DNA from: Linepithema humile
Taxonomy: Eukaryota; Arthropoda; Insecta; Hymenoptera; Formicidae
Assembly (NCBI RefSeq): GCF_040581485.1
Contig: NC_090129.1
Coordinates: 13,961,501-14,025,500, forward strand
Length of the DNA: 64,000 nucleotides
Reading direction: 5' to 3'
Made by a program: the position numbers and the translations under genes. The notes under the pieces were generated by a model, which worked only from the letters and a program-made list of their open reading frames with translations, had not been told where the DNA came from and did not search any database. Of this stretch, positions 33,481-43,682 are shown one piece after another; the stretch's first letter is position 1; each line of letters begins with the position of its first letter.

Positions 33481-33843
33481 TGTTACGTTCCCGTAGAACG
33501 TAATGGATCGGCCGATCAATTTGAGAATAATGTTCACTCACTCGAAAGACTCACACACACGAAATAAAGAACACTTCTTAACGAATTGAGAACTTTAATA
33601 GAACTTATTTACAATCTTTGCAACCAAAACCGATAAATACAAGAGAACTGTCAATACGCGTCCGCACAATTTGACAGCTCCTCCGAAACTAAACTGACAA
33701 ACGTTGTTTACAAACAAGCGTCTCCTTAGAAACGAATCTTCTACTCTTTCTATAAGACTGACAGACTAACGTTATTTACAAATAAGCGTCTCCCTGGAGA
33801 CGAATCTTCTGCTCTCAATGAGACGAAATACAGGGACACAACA
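33481..33843 (-). repeat. Gypsy-1 5' LTR
   Basis: 363 bp with ends matching the 3' LTR. It is followed by the GTAT target copy at 33844-33847 and the second part of the hAT transposase gene. Confidence 0.95.
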
Positions 33844-36011
33844 GTATTATATGCAATAAAGAAATGTCTTGCTATTCATCGCATGTTGCAAGACATGCAA
33901 ATTCTGCGAGTCATAAGGACAAGATGAAACAAAATATATCAGATGACGATATAAGTCCAAGAACCAAAATTTCAAAATATGACATTAAATTTCAAAAAGA
34001 ATGGTTGGATATAGCATTATTTAAGCCATGGTTACGCGAAGTGTCAAATGACAAGCGTGCATTTTTTTGCACATTTTGCAACAAATCATTTATTGGAGAT
34101 TTATCTAACGTATATCGTCACGCATTTTCTAAAAAACACGTGGAACAAAACAAACAACAAGAAACAGACGAAGATGTCGATATGATAGAGGAATCAATTT
34201 CACTTAAAGAGCGAAGGAAATTGGCAGAAATTCGATATGCAGCGTTGATCGCAGATAGAAATATTCCTTTCCAAACTGCGAAAGATATTCTCAATTTTTT
34301 CCAAGAGATAGGAAAGGATTCGGACGTATTACAAAAAATGAGTATGAGCCGAAAGAAATGTACAAACATTATTTCAAATGTACTATGCCCAATAGAAACA
34401 GATCGTGTGGTTGAAAGCATTCGAAATACCAAATTTTCTATTTTTATAGAAACGTCTGATATTTCTAATGAAAAGTGGATGACGTTTCTTGTTCGATTTG
34501 TTGATTCTGAAACATTAGATATTCGCACGCAATTAGTAAAATTAATTAATATTGACGCGAAAAGTAGTAGTGCGGACAAAATATTTCATGCATTTCAAAA
34601 TGAGATGTGGAGATTACAGATTCCATTTACAAATATTATTGCTTTATCATGTGACAATGCGCCTGTTATGGTAGGAAAATATACGTCATTTAAAAGAAAA
34701 TTAGAAGAAACTTGTAAACATTTACTAACATTTGCGTGTCCATGCCATTCTGCTGCATTGATTGCACATTCTGCATGTGCAAAAATACCAGAGTATTGCG
34801 AAGAATTTTTGAAAAAAATTTTAAATTATATTAATAGTAGTCCTAAGCGTTCAGCTATTTATAGAGACTTTAGTGATTGCTTTTTGGAAACAAGTCACAA
34901 TATTTTAAAATTGTCTCATACGCGATGGCTTTCTCGCCATTCATGTATTGAAAGAATTCTTGAATCTTGGGATGCTATCAAGCTTTTTCTCACTGATATG
35001 GCGTTGGCAGACAAATCAAAGTCTGCAAAAGATTTAATGTCTGTCGTGGGAAGTTACGATGTAAAAGCATATTTTTTATTTTTAGAGCATATTTTAGATT
35101 ATTTTAATTCATTTAATGCATTTTTCCAAGCAACAGAAACAAGAATTCATTTATTGCAACCAAAGTCAGTAAAATTTTTAACAACAATATGCAAATTCTT
35201 TTTGAAGCCAGAATTATTGAAAACCGTATGTACTAATATTAAATTTTCTGAAAAAGAGAATCAAAAATCTTTACAAGAAATAAATTTGGGATCCGAATGC
35301 GAGGAATATCTCGATGAATTAATAAAAGAAGGATCTACAGACACGATGTACGATTACAAATGTAACATAATTACAAATGTACGAGAAAATTGTTTACAAT
35401 TTTACGTCACCGCTGCTGAAGAAATTAGTAAAAGATTACCAATTAATGACAAATTTTTGTCCACATTGACAGTTTTAGAAGCAAATGTAGCTTTATCAGA
35501 TAATGATAGAGAAATATCATTTAACGATGTTTCTTTTATTGCCAAAACTATAGGCGGATTTGACGAAAACGGTTTGCGGGAAGAATGGTTGAAATTACAT
35601 GAAGATTTTACTGAGACAGACAAAATAAATTTTTCTAATTTAAATTTTGATGATATGTGGAAAAAAATTTTACGAAGTAACAACACTATAAAATATCCTA
35701 ATATGAAATCTTTGGTGAATGCTATTCAAACACTGCCTAATTCTAATGCAGATCCTGAAAGGATGTTTTCAGTTTTATCTGATTTAAAAACCAAAAAACG
35801 CAACAAACTTTCGGTCACCAATGTTAACGCTCTTTGTGTTTTAAAATCAGCATTAAAATCGCGTAAGGAAACAGTGCTAAATATGGACATTAATGAGAGG
35901 CATTTGTCTTTGATGTCGGCAAAGACACTGTACGCCAGTAGTCCTGGGAAAATAAAAAAAAATATAACGTTACATATTGCAGATGATGGTCCATCAACAT
36001 CAAAACAATAA

Positions 36012-36170
36012 TAATTACTTTTATCTTGAATTTCAATTTTAAAAAAGTGGTACGATAGGGCTCCAGGCGACGGTCCACTTAAAAAAAATCGAACGCGCCT
36101 AGTTAGTGGAACCTCAAAGGTGGTGTGGAAGACCACTATTAATAACACTTAAAATTACTAATGAACTAAT
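36012..36170 (+). other. 3' flank of the second hAT element
   Basis: Non-coding sequence shared with 957-1150 up to about 36170, where it changes abruptly to Gypsy-2. The hAT end itself (inverted repeat, 8-bp duplication) was not identified. Confidence 0.5.
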
Positions 36171-39100
36171 AATACGTCATCGTGTGCGATCTCTTCATGA
36201 CTGGCGTGTGAGCTAAATGCCGCGCTCGATAGGATCGCCCGTGGCGCCCGCCGGTGGCCTTTAGCGGTTCTCCGGTGGGTTCGGTTCGGTAGCTCGGTCG
36301 GTCAGCAGTGTTTTCCCTTACCGACACTGCACATACCTCGTCACCCGTCGCGGCGGGCTCTGCCTCGGTTATCTCCAAATCGTCCGGTGGGCCTGGCTTC
36401 AGATCCTGGATGTGCACATGTCGGTACCACTTCCCACGTGAGTCCTGGAGGTCGACAATGACCGGTGAAGGTATCCGTCGCACGGTCATTGGGCCAACAT
36501 ACCGCGGCGCTAACTTCGCGTTGAACGCCTCTGCTTTCGTGGACAGTGGTCGGTCTCGTTTCCATACCCGGTCGCCGATCTTTGGCCGCCACTCACGGCG
36601 TCGCAGATTGTAGTGGTGTTCCTGTTGTTGGAACGCCCTGGCGAGCTGTATGCGCACGACCTCGTAGGCTTCCTCCAATTGTCGCTGGTTGTTTTCGGCT
36701 CCCGGCGATGGGCCGTCCCGGCTCCGGTCTTCTGCGTGTGGTGCGGCTAGTTCCCTCCCGTGGTTGAGGTACGCCGGCGTGTAACTGGTGCTCTCGTGGC
36801 GTGCGGTGTTATAAGCGAATTGCAGGGCCGGGATACGGGCGTCCCAATTCCGGTGGTCTCGGTCGACGTACTGAGCGATCATTGTCTTGATGGTTCGGTT
36901 CGCCCTTTCCACCGAATTGCAATGAGGTGCGTACGCGGGAGTGGTTCGGTGCCGGATGCCGAAGGTCCGTAACAATTCCCGGAACTCGCGCGAGCAAAAC
37001 TGCGTCCCGTTGTCGGAGCTGATCTCGTGTGGGCAGCCATGCCGATAAACCAGCCGGTGAGTTACTTCTCGCGTTACGTTAGGGGCCGTGGCCTTCCGTA
37101 ACGGCACCATCTCCAGCCACTTGCTGAATCGGTCCTGCATGGTGAGTAGCCATGTATGCCCCTGGTGAGATCTGGGCAACGGGCCCACTAAGTCGATGGA
37201 AACCCGTTCCCAGGGTGCGGTTACGGCCGTGGGGTGCAGGTTTCCGGCCGGTCTCTGCGTGGGCACCTTGTGGGCGAGACAATTCTCGCAACTCCGCACG
37301 TATCGTGCGACCTCCCGGAACATGTTGGGCCAGAAGTACCGTCTGGCGGTCCGTGCGATCGTCTTCGCGATCCCTAGGTGACCGGCGGTCGGTTCGTCGT
37401 GCATGCGTTGGGGCACCGCGGCACGCTGGTGTTTCGGCACACATAACTTCCACTGGTCGTGGGCCGGTGTCTCGTGGAAGTTGAGGTCATGCAGGATGTG
37501 TCGGTAGAGCTGCCCGTCCTGAATTCTATAATCCGGGTAGTCCTCTGGCCGTTGCTCGACCGCGTTCCTCATCGTTTCGTACCACCCCTTCCGGTCGCCC
37601 TGTTGGATGGCGCTCGCGGCCGGTTCCCGGGAAAGAGCGTCGGCTACCTGGTTCTGTGCGCCTCGGCGGTAACGGATCTCAAAATCGTACTGTTGGAGTT
37701 CTATTACCCATCGGCCTAGTCGTCCGGCGGGGCTCTCCAGTCGCTGTAGCCACTTAAGAGACTGGTGATCCGTAAGCACCGTGAAGTGGTAGCCCTCCAA
37801 GTAATCCCGCATCTTGCGGATGCCCCAGACGATCGCCAGGCATTCCAGCTCGGTCGCGCTGTAATTCCGCTCTGCCTGGTTCAAGGTGCGGCTGGCGAAG
37901 GCCACCACACGTTCCTTGGTGTCGTGCGGCTGGGTGAGTACGGCCCCTAGCCCCACCGTGCTGGCGTCTGTCTGCAGGATGAAGGGGCGGCTGAAGTCGG
38001 GGCAGGCTAATACCGGAGCGGTAGTCAGGGCCCTCTTTAGGCTCTGGAAGGCCTCTTCCTCCTGGGCCGTCCATTTCCACCGGACATTCTTCCCGGTCAG
38101 GTGAGTGAGCGGTGCGGCGATGGTGGAGAAGTTGGCGATGAATCTTCGGTACCACGAGGCCATCCCGAGGAATTGCCGTATCCTGCGTACGGTTGTCGGC
38201 GCCGGCCAGTTGGCAATAGCACTGATCTTCTCCGGATCCGTGCGTACGCCCTCTCGGTCCACGATGTGGCCCAGGTATCGGAGGCTGGGCCGGCAGAAGT
38301 GGCATTTATCCGGGTTCAGCCGCAGTTTGGCTTCCCGTAGCCGCTTGAAGACTTCTGCCAGGTGGCGCAGATGATCCGAAAAGGTGGGGCTCGCTACCAC
38401 TATATCGTCCAGGTAGACGAGCACGTGGGGCTCTAACTCCGGCCCCAAGACGGAGTCCAACAGCCTCTGGAACGTAGCCGGTGCCGAGTGGAGTCCAAAC
38501 GGCATCACTCTGAACTGGCGTAGCCCCCGTCCCGGTATGGTGAAAGCGGTCAGCGGTCGGCTTGCTTCTGTCAGCGGGACTTGCCAGTACCCGCTCTTGA
38601 GGTCCAGCGTCGACAGGTACTGTGCTCCTCTGAGTTTGTCGAGCGTCGCGGTCACTTGTGGAAGAGGATAGGCGTCCTTTTCCGCTACCTCGTTCAGCTT
38701 TCGGTAATCAACGCAGAAGCGGTAGGTGCCGTCCTTCTTTTTGACTACCACCACCGGCGAGCTCCAGGCACTTGTGGACGGTTCGATGATGCCCTCCTTT
38801 TCCATCCGCTCGACTTCCTGGTCAATGATGGCCTGCATGGCCGGGTTCCTCGGTCGGTACCGCTGCTTGATCGGAGTCGCCTGCTTCAGCCGGATGTGGT
38901 GCTCGGTCCGGTCGGTGGGCCCTTTAATTCGGTCGAACTTGGGCAGTTCTTCTGCCAGAAATGCCTCCAGCTGTTGCGCCTGGTCTGCGGTTTCCTTTAG
39001 GTCACGGCGTGCGGCTCCGATTTGGTGTACCCATCGCGTTTGGTCACGTGGTGGTGGTGGGAGAGCGATCCCCAGCTTGGCCCAGAGATCCGTGCCGATG

Positions 39101-39552
39101 AGGAGCGGTGTGTCCAATGCGGGGAGGACCGCGAATCGGTGCTTCACCGTTCGGCCGGGTATCGCGACCGGTACCTCCATACGGCCTTGTATCCCAGTGC
39201 TTGTGTCGTCTGCCATGTGTAGTTGACCGTGCCCCGGGGCAATTCGATAGCCGCGTTGTTCCAGTGCGCGGACGGTCTGGGCGCTCAGCAAGGATATCTC
39301 GGATCCCGAGTCTAGCAAGGCCCAGGCGGCGCGGCCTCCGATCTGCACGCGCAGGTACGGTCGTGGCCGGTATCGGATTCGGAGTTGGGCCGAGCGATTG
39401 CCACGGTCTTCCCGGCCCTCACGCCGTTTCCCGTCGGTGGATGGCATTCCCGGGTCAACACTCCATCCCGGCCGCACTGCGAGCAGAATTTCTTGGCGGG
39501 CTGGCGGCAGTCTCGCCGGGTGTGTCCTCGCTGCTTGCAGCGCCAGCAGCAC
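36166..39552 (-). CDS. Gypsy-2 pol: protease, reverse transcriptase, RNase H, integrase
   Basis: An open frame of up to 1128 codons. True translation probably enters by frameshift at 39426-39432, giving GKRREGREDRGNRSAQL. Domains in order: protease (WALLDSGSEISLLS, then LLIGTDLW); RT (VKKKDGTYRFCVDYRKLNEV, MPFGLHSAPATF, YLDD at about residue 379); RNase H (LQTDASTVGLGAVL, TELECLAIVWGIR); integrase (HLGIAKTIARTARRYFWPNM with the HHCC finger, IDLVGPLP, SSDNGTQF, SVERANRTIK). There is no internal stop or frameshift. The last residues (about MTYY) are read from hAT sequence, so the natural C-terminus is lost. Confidence 0.9.
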   Translation of the reverse strand: MLLALQAARTHPARLPPARQEILLAVRPGWSVDPGMPSTDGKRREGREDRGNRSAQLRIRYRPRPYLRVQIGGRAAWALLDSGSEISLLSAQTVRALEQRGYRIAPGHGQLHMADDTSTGIQGRMEVPVAIPGRTVKHRFAVLPALDTPLLIGTDLWAKLGIALPPPPRDQTRWVHQIGAARRDLKETADQAQQLEAFLAEELPKFDRIKGPTDRTEHHIRLKQATPIKQRYRPRNPAMQAIIDQEVERMEKEGIIEPSTSAWSSPVVVVKKKDGTYRFCVDYRKLNEVAEKDAYPLPQVTATLDKLRGAQYLSTLDLKSGYWQVPLTEASRPLTAFTIPGRGLRQFRVMPFGLHSAPATFQRLLDSVLGPELEPHVLVYLDDIVVASPTFSDHLRHLAEVFKRLREAKLRLNPDKCHFCRPSLRYLGHIVDREGVRTDPEKISAIANWPAPTTVRRIRQFLGMASWYRRFIANFSTIAAPLTHLTGKNVRWKWTAQEEEAFQSLKRALTTAPVLACPDFSRPFILQTDASTVGLGAVLTQPHDTKERVVAFASRTLNQAERNYSATELECLAIVWGIRKMRDYLEGYHFTVLTDHQSLKWLQRLESPAGRLGRWVIELQQYDFEIRYRRGAQNQVADALSREPAASAIQQGDRKGWYETMRNAVEQRPEDYPDYRIQDGQLYRHILHDLNFHETPAHDQWKLCVPKHQRAAVPQRMHDEPTAGHLGIAKTIARTARRYFWPNMFREVARYVRSCENCLAHKVPTQRPAGNLHPTAVTAPWERVSIDLVGPLPRSHQGHTWLLTMQDRFSKWLEMVPLRKATAPNVTREVTHRLVYRHGCPHEISSDNGTQFCSREFRELLRTFGIRHRTTPAYAPHCNSVERANRTIKTMIAQYVDRDHRNWDARIPALQFAYNTARHESTSYTPAYLNHGRELAAPHAEDRSRDGPSPGAENNQRQLEEAYEVVRIQLARAFQQQEHHYNLRRREWRPKIGDRVWKRDRPLSTKAEAFNAKLAPRYVGPMTVRRIPSPVIVDLQDSRGKWYRHVHIQDLKPGPPDDLEITEAEPAATGDEVCAVSVRENTADRPSYRTEPTGEPLKATGGRHGRSYRARHLAHTPVMKRSHTMTYY

Positions 39553-40352
39553 TCGGTTCGATTGTACACGGTGGAGGCTACCTTGCCTTGGCCAGCCTGG
39601 GTCGACCGCGGGCAGTCAGACTGCCTTTCCTTCCGGCGAGCCTGGATCTTCTCGAGCTCGGCCACTCGTGCGGTCAGGTCTTCAATACTGGGGACGGTGC
39701 CCGGCGGAATGTATAGCTGGTAGTCGGGGCTCATATTCTCCACAATTTGTTCGAGCTGTTCCTCCGGCGAGAACCCCCCGGCCCGTCGCATCATGGTCTG
39801 GAGCACGGTGACGAAGTCTCGGAATGGCTCGCCGGCTTTCTGTTGCCGCCCTTGGATGTCCCTCTTCAGCTGCTTTTGGTACCCCGGCGGTAAGTAATGT
39901 GTCCGGAAGGCCCACCGGAATTCGGCCCATGTTGCCCAGGCGGCCCGGTTGTTCCGGAACCATAGTAGGGCATTGCCTTTTAGCATCTCGGGTAGGCCGA
40001 GGAGTAAGTGACTCTCCTCGTACCCGTACTCGTGGCCCAGCTCTTCCACGCGCTCGATGAACGTGATGGGGTCCTTCCCATCGAAGTGCTGTCCCCACTT
40101 CCGGATCTGGTTGAGAACCTCAGTTCTCTCGGTCAGGCTTGGCGGTGGTGGGGCCTCGTTCCCCATGAGGTCGGCCACCGAGCCACTTGTCCCCGGCTTG
40201 GACATGTCGTCTGTTTCAAAGTGTGGGTTCTGCCGTGCGAATATCACGAGCCGTTTGCGTAGCTCGTCCAACCTCCCACTGCTGTCCAGGCCGTGTCGGT
40301 CCAAGATTTTCTTCGCTTCCTCCTTGCTCAGCGCATATACCCACTTGGACAT
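39312..40352 (-). CDS. Gypsy-2 gag
   Basis: 346 codons from MSKWVYALSKEEAKKILDRH. A SAP-like N-terminal helix pair (ILDRHGLDSSGRLDELRKRL) is followed by a capsid-like region (QIRKWGQHFDGKDPITFIER, LLGLPEMLKGNALLWFRNN) and a nucleocapsid with one canonical knuckle (CWRCKQRGHTRRDC). The second knuckle-like unit (CSQCGRDGVLTREC) has Val where His is expected. The last 38 or so codons follow the slippery site and overlap pol. Confidence 0.85.
   Translation of the reverse strand: MSKWVYALSKEEAKKILDRHGLDSSGRLDELRKRLVIFARQNPHFETDDMSKPGTSGSVADLMGNEAPPPPSLTERTEVLNQIRKWGQHFDGKDPITFIERVEELGHEYGYEESHLLLGLPEMLKGNALLWFRNNRAAWATWAEFRWAFRTHYLPPGYQKQLKRDIQGRQQKAGEPFRDFVTVLQTMMRRAGGFSPEEQLEQIVENMSPDYQLYIPPGTVPSIEDLTARVAELEKIQARRKERQSDCPRSTQAGQGKVASTVYNRTECCWRCKQRGHTRRDCRQPAKKFCSQCGRDGVLTRECHPPTGNGVRAGKTVAIARPNSESDTGHDRTCACRSEAAPPGPC
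39387..39432 (-). promoter_or_regulatory. Minus-one ribosomal frameshift signal, Gypsy-2 gag/pol
   Basis: GGGAAAC (39426-39432, minus strand) lies in gag frame as G GGA AAC. Seven bases on, GGGCCG can pair with CGGCCC (39413-39418 with 39387-39392). The shifted frame is exactly the pol frame that precedes the protease. Confidence 0.75.
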
Positions 40353-40386
40353 CGATCACTACTATATTTGGAGTCTCGGGTTTACG

Positions 40387-40404
40387 GTCCCTGTTCGGGC
40401 GCCA
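40387..40404 (-). promoter_or_regulatory. Gypsy-2 primer-binding site (tRNA-Lys type)
   Basis: On the minus strand TGGCGCCCGAACAGGGAC directly follows the LTR end (TTACA). It is the 18-base complement of the 3' end of a tRNA-Lys. Confidence 0.85.
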
Positions 40405-41338
40405 TGTAACGGTGCGACTTCCCGTATGGGAGCGGTTAGCGCGGTTAAGCTCGCCGGTGCCAGGATTCGGAATGCGGAACGGGTGAGACTCCAAATAAGT
40501 AGGCGCGGTTAAGTCGTAAACTATGATATATTTTAGCTTTCTTATGTACAATATATACAGGGTGTTCTGCCGTCGGACTTGGTTCGGCCAAGCTAGGCGA
40601 AAGAATAGCGGTAAACGCAAGATACCCAGAATAGGGGTAAGCGCAAAGTAACGAATACAAAGAATAGCGGTAAACGCAAGATACCGTAACGAAAATAAGG
40701 AATAGCGGTAAGCGTAAGATGCAAAGTAACGAATACAAAGAATCGCGGTAACCGCAAGATACCGTAACGAAAGTAAGGAATAGCGGTAGGCGTAAGATGC
40801 AAAGTAACGAATACAAAGAATAGCGGTAAACGCAAGATACCGTAACGAAAATAAGGAATAGCGGTAAGCGTAAGATACCAAGAATAGTGGTAAGCGCAAA
40901 GTAACGAATACAGAGAACAGCGGTAAACGCAAGGTACCGTACCGAATAGCGGTAAGCCAAGTATAGCGGTAAGCGCACGCGGTCGGAGGCCGGGAGCACC
41001 CGGCTGAGTCAGGGAGCGCCCTGGCTCGGGTACGGAAATCGGTCGGGAACCGGGAGCACCCGGTAGAGTCAGGGAGCGCCCTGGCTCGTATACGGAGATC
41101 GGTCGGGAACCGGGAGCACCCGGTAAAGTCAGGGAGCGCCCTGGCTCGTATAGGATTGGCTTCGAGGTGTCACGCTCGAAGCCGGACGGGACTGTCCCGG
41201 TCTCGGCCGAGACCGGCCTTTTATACCCGTCCCGGTGATCCCCACCCGTGACGGGCTCCCACCTAGCCGCCGTTCGGACCGGGTTCGGTCTCCGAACTAG
41301 CGGTCCGTAGGGATGACGCCTTAAGGCGTCGTCACACA
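40405..41338 (-). repeat. Gypsy-2 5' LTR with two internal repeat arrays
   Basis: It begins at about 41338 on the minus strand (TGTGTGACGACGCC) and ends TTACA at 40405. One array (about 40600-40960) repeats AATAGCGGTAAACGCAAGAT-like units. The other (about 40985-41150) repeats a roughly 60-bp unit containing two perfect hairpins, CCGGG-AGCA-CCCGG and CAGGG-AGCG-CCCTG. Long open frames over the first array (RLPLF repeats) are products of the repeat and not genes. Confidence 0.8.
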
Positions 41339-41632
41339 CTGTTAGAAACAAATGTGGGAAAAAGAAAAAAAAAAGTTGCGAAAATCAAGTCTCGAATACG
41401 GGACTTCGAATCCGCTAGGCACTCGCCTTACTCGATTAAAAGCGCTTGTTTCTGAGCATTTGCCGTCCGCAATGTGTTTACGTCGGCTCGATGGTAGCAA
41501 GACAGAGACGTCCGCTCTCTCTCTATAGCCGAACGGCCGAGCGCACACAGACGCGTGACGTAAGCGCTTCTTACTTGTGTTGGGGCTCGAGAGCCGCGAG
41601 CCCGGTAGTAGATATCGCATCACTGCATGTGT
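41339..41632 (-). repeat. Dispersed 292-bp repeat, copy B
   Basis: Reverse complement of 104-395 with very few differences. Its border with Gypsy-2 lies in the shared ACAGTGT string, so Gypsy-2 probably inserted exactly there. Confidence 0.75.
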
Positions 41633-41934
41633 GCAATATAGAAAGAATAAGGTAAAAAAGAGCTATAGATTAATTCCGAGATTTTGGGATAGAGGCGCTA
41701 TACAGTTCTCAGTGCTATCTGTCATATACAGAATCTTTTAGGTTAGTTATGTGTGGTTAGTTGTGCGTGTGTGTGTGTGTGTTTGTGTTATGTGCTACGA
41801 AACCCGGCTAAAAAAAATGGGTTGAAGGCACTCTGAAGGATAAAAAAGTGTATGTATTATACATTAATTTTGCAACATTTTTGGAAACATTTATATTATT
41901 TAATTACATACATTTATATTTTAATTTCTACAAA
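41633..41934. other. Gene-free spacer with a (TG)n run
   Basis: TG repeat at about 41764-41789. Nothing else supportable. Confidence 0.4.
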
Positions 41935-42960
41935 ATACTTTTATTTATGTGCTTTATGTGTATATATTATGTATATTATGTGTTCCATATTATGTATATT
42001 CACATCAAAGTATCTATGTAAAAAGTTAATATCATTTTGTATATTGTATATATTTTTATAATAAATGTATATGTCATATAACTTATTTATAAAGCATGAA
42101 ATATAAAGGTATTTTTAGTTTCTTGTATGTATCATTTGTAAAAAAATCTTGATAAAAAAAACATTAATTTTGTGACTTGCAATTATCTGTTTCAATATAT
42201 ACTTCTTTTATATACTTACAACTAGCCTTATTTTATGCGTTTACCTTGGTATCTAAAATACACATCAAAATATAAAATTAATTTCTAGTTTAGTAGAAAA
42301 AAAACATTGTAGTCTTACACCAGAGAGGAATGGTAAAATATCATGTATATGTAATAACAAATAAATCACTTTTCCACTGACATTATACACAACTTTGCAG
42401 AAATAAATTTATTCTGTGAATTTTGAATGTGTAGTGCAGTTTAAAACACACAGTCGAAATATGTCTATATTTTTGAAATAATAATTCTGATTTTTCATGA
42501 ATCACAGTGGTTTTATAAAATGTTCAATTTTAACCGTTTTTATTGGACTGTACTTTAGACAATATTATATTTTGCCATTTCTCTCTGTTGTAAGACAAGA
42601 ATGTTTCTTTTCTACTGTAATAAAAATACATTTTCGATTTTGATACGTATTTTAAATATCAAGTTAATCACATAAAATAAGGCTAATTGTAAGTATTTAA
42701 AAGAAGCATATAATGAAACAGATTATTGCAAGTCGCAAAATTAATGTTGTTTCTTTTATCAAGATTTTTTTACAAATGATAGACACAAAAAAATAAAAAT
42801 ATCTTTATATTTCATGCTTTAGAAATAAAAAATATGGCATATATCATATACATTTATTGTAAAAAGAGTATACAAAATGATGTCAATTTCTTAGAAAGAT
42901 ATTTTGATATAAATATAGATAATGTGGAGCATATAATATACATTATATATATATACATAA
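41935..42960. repeat. Long AT-rich imperfect palindrome (about 1 kb)
   Basis: Arms of about 430 bp with a centre near 42450. Matching blocks include CATTTGTAAAAAAATCTTGAT (about 42128) with its complement near 42755-42780, and TAGCCTTATTTTATG (about 42224) with CATAAAATAAGGCTA (about 42672). It is non-coding and could be a fold-back element. Borders are approximate. Confidence 0.75.
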
Positions 42961-43005
42961 AGCATATGACGTAATAAAAGTATCTTACAATAAAGAATAA
43001 GACAA

Positions 43006-43682
43006 GCCAGAGGCGGTTTCCTCGTGGACTGGCAATATAGAATAAGACAAGCCAGAGGCGGTTTTCTCGTGGACTGGCATTAGAAAACTCTTATTCTTGT
43101 CTTCAAGCCAGAGGCGGTTTCCTCGTGGACTGGCAATATAGAATAAGACAAGCCAAAGGCGGTTTTCTCGTGGACTGGCATTAGAAGAAAATTCTTATTC
43201 TTGTCTTCAAGCCAGAGGCGGCTTTGTCGTGGACTTGGCAATATAGAATAAGACAAGCCAGAGGCGATCTTTCGTGAGCTGACAATTTTAAATAAATATA
43301 GTCAGAGGCGATCTAACGTCAGCTGACAGTTTAGAAGAAAGAGAGCTAAAGGCGATTTATTCGTGAACTGGCAAATTGTAAGAAATATTGTCAGAGGCGA
43401 TCTATTGTGAGCTGACAATTTTTAATAAATATAGTCAGAGGCGATCTAACGTCAGCTGACAGTTTAGAAAAAAGAGAGCTAAAGACGATTTATTCGTGAA
43501 CTGGCAAATTGTAAGAAATATTTTCAGAGGCGATCTATTGTGAGCTGACAATTTTTAATAAATATAGTCAGAGGCGATCTAACGTCAGCTGACAGTTTAG
43601 AAAAAAGAGAGCTAAAGACGATTTATTCGTGAACTGGCAGATTTTAAGAAATATTGTCATAGGCGATCTAACGTCAGCTGAC
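43006..43682 (+). repeat. Array of 15 short stem-forming repeats
   Basis: Each 27-29-base unit follows G-[C/T]-C-A-G-AGGCG ... CTG-[G/A]-C. The first five units have GCCAG...CTGGC. Most later ones have GTCAG...CTGAC, a paired change that keeps the five-base stem. A third type (GCTAAAG...GAACTGGC) alternates with them. Spacers of about 15-25 bp are AT-rich (ATAGAATAAGACAA early, AATAAATATA and AGAAATATT late). In the second half, blocks of three units repeat with a period of about 120 bp. Spacers are not unique and no cas-like gene exists, so this is not CRISPR. No coding sequence. Confidence 0.85.

Larger units (their letters stand above)
28210..33843 (-). mobile_element. Gypsy-1 LTR retrotransposon, young insertion
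   Basis: Two 363-bp LTRs (28210-28572 and 33481-33843) differ at one base, near their outer end. The target duplication is GTAT. The LTRs have TG...CA ends (minus strand TGTTGC...GTAACA). The internal region, minus strand, is PBS, gag, protease, pol, about 500 bp of 3' non-coding sequence (28573-29067) and a purine tract (GAGGGGGATAG) at 28573-28586. The sequence is AT-rich like the background. One internal stop in gag shows that this copy is not fully coding despite its youth. Confidence 0.95.
28091..36011 (+). pseudogene. Second hAT transposase gene, split by Gypsy-1
   Basis: Part 1 (28091-28209) encodes MSDKAKNTRKRSFSESWLQD and the start of a zinc finger (FYC). Part 2 (33848-36011) continues in frame with CNKEMSCYSSHVARHAN. 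Without Gypsy-1 and one GTAT copy the gene is open for 760 residues. It has two BED-like fingers (the second is FFCTFCNKSFIGDLSNVYRH), a DDE core (SIFIETSDIS, IALSCDNAPVMVGKY, FACPCHSAALIA, THTRWLSRH-like) and a hAT dimerisation end (NADPERMFSVLSDLKTKKRN). It therefore looks intact apart from the insertion. Its 3' flank recurs at 957-1150. Confidence 0.85.
36171..41338 (-). mobile_element. Gypsy-2 LTR retrotransposon lacking its 3' LTR
   Basis: A GC-rich element on the minus strand: LTR (40405-41338), primer-binding site, gag, then pol. Pol runs straight into hAT tail sequence near 36171-36180. No copy of the LTR start (TGTAACGGTGCGACTT on the plus strand) exists at that side. The element therefore has one LTR and a truncated 3' end. 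Its GC-rich codon use contrasts strongly with its surroundings. Confidence 0.9.

Noticed and set aside
36308..40512. Many plus-strand open frames opposite Gypsy-2
   Set aside because: GC-rich DNA has few stops, and these frames are shadows of the well-supported gag and pol on the minus strand.
40216..41351. Several 180-250-codon frames with RLPLF repeats in the Gypsy-2 LTR
   Set aside because: All overlap one tandem repeat in the LTR. No known domain.
43006..43682. CRISPR array
   Set aside because: The spacers are not unique, units are degenerate and alternate in type, and the DNA is eukaryotic with no cas genes.
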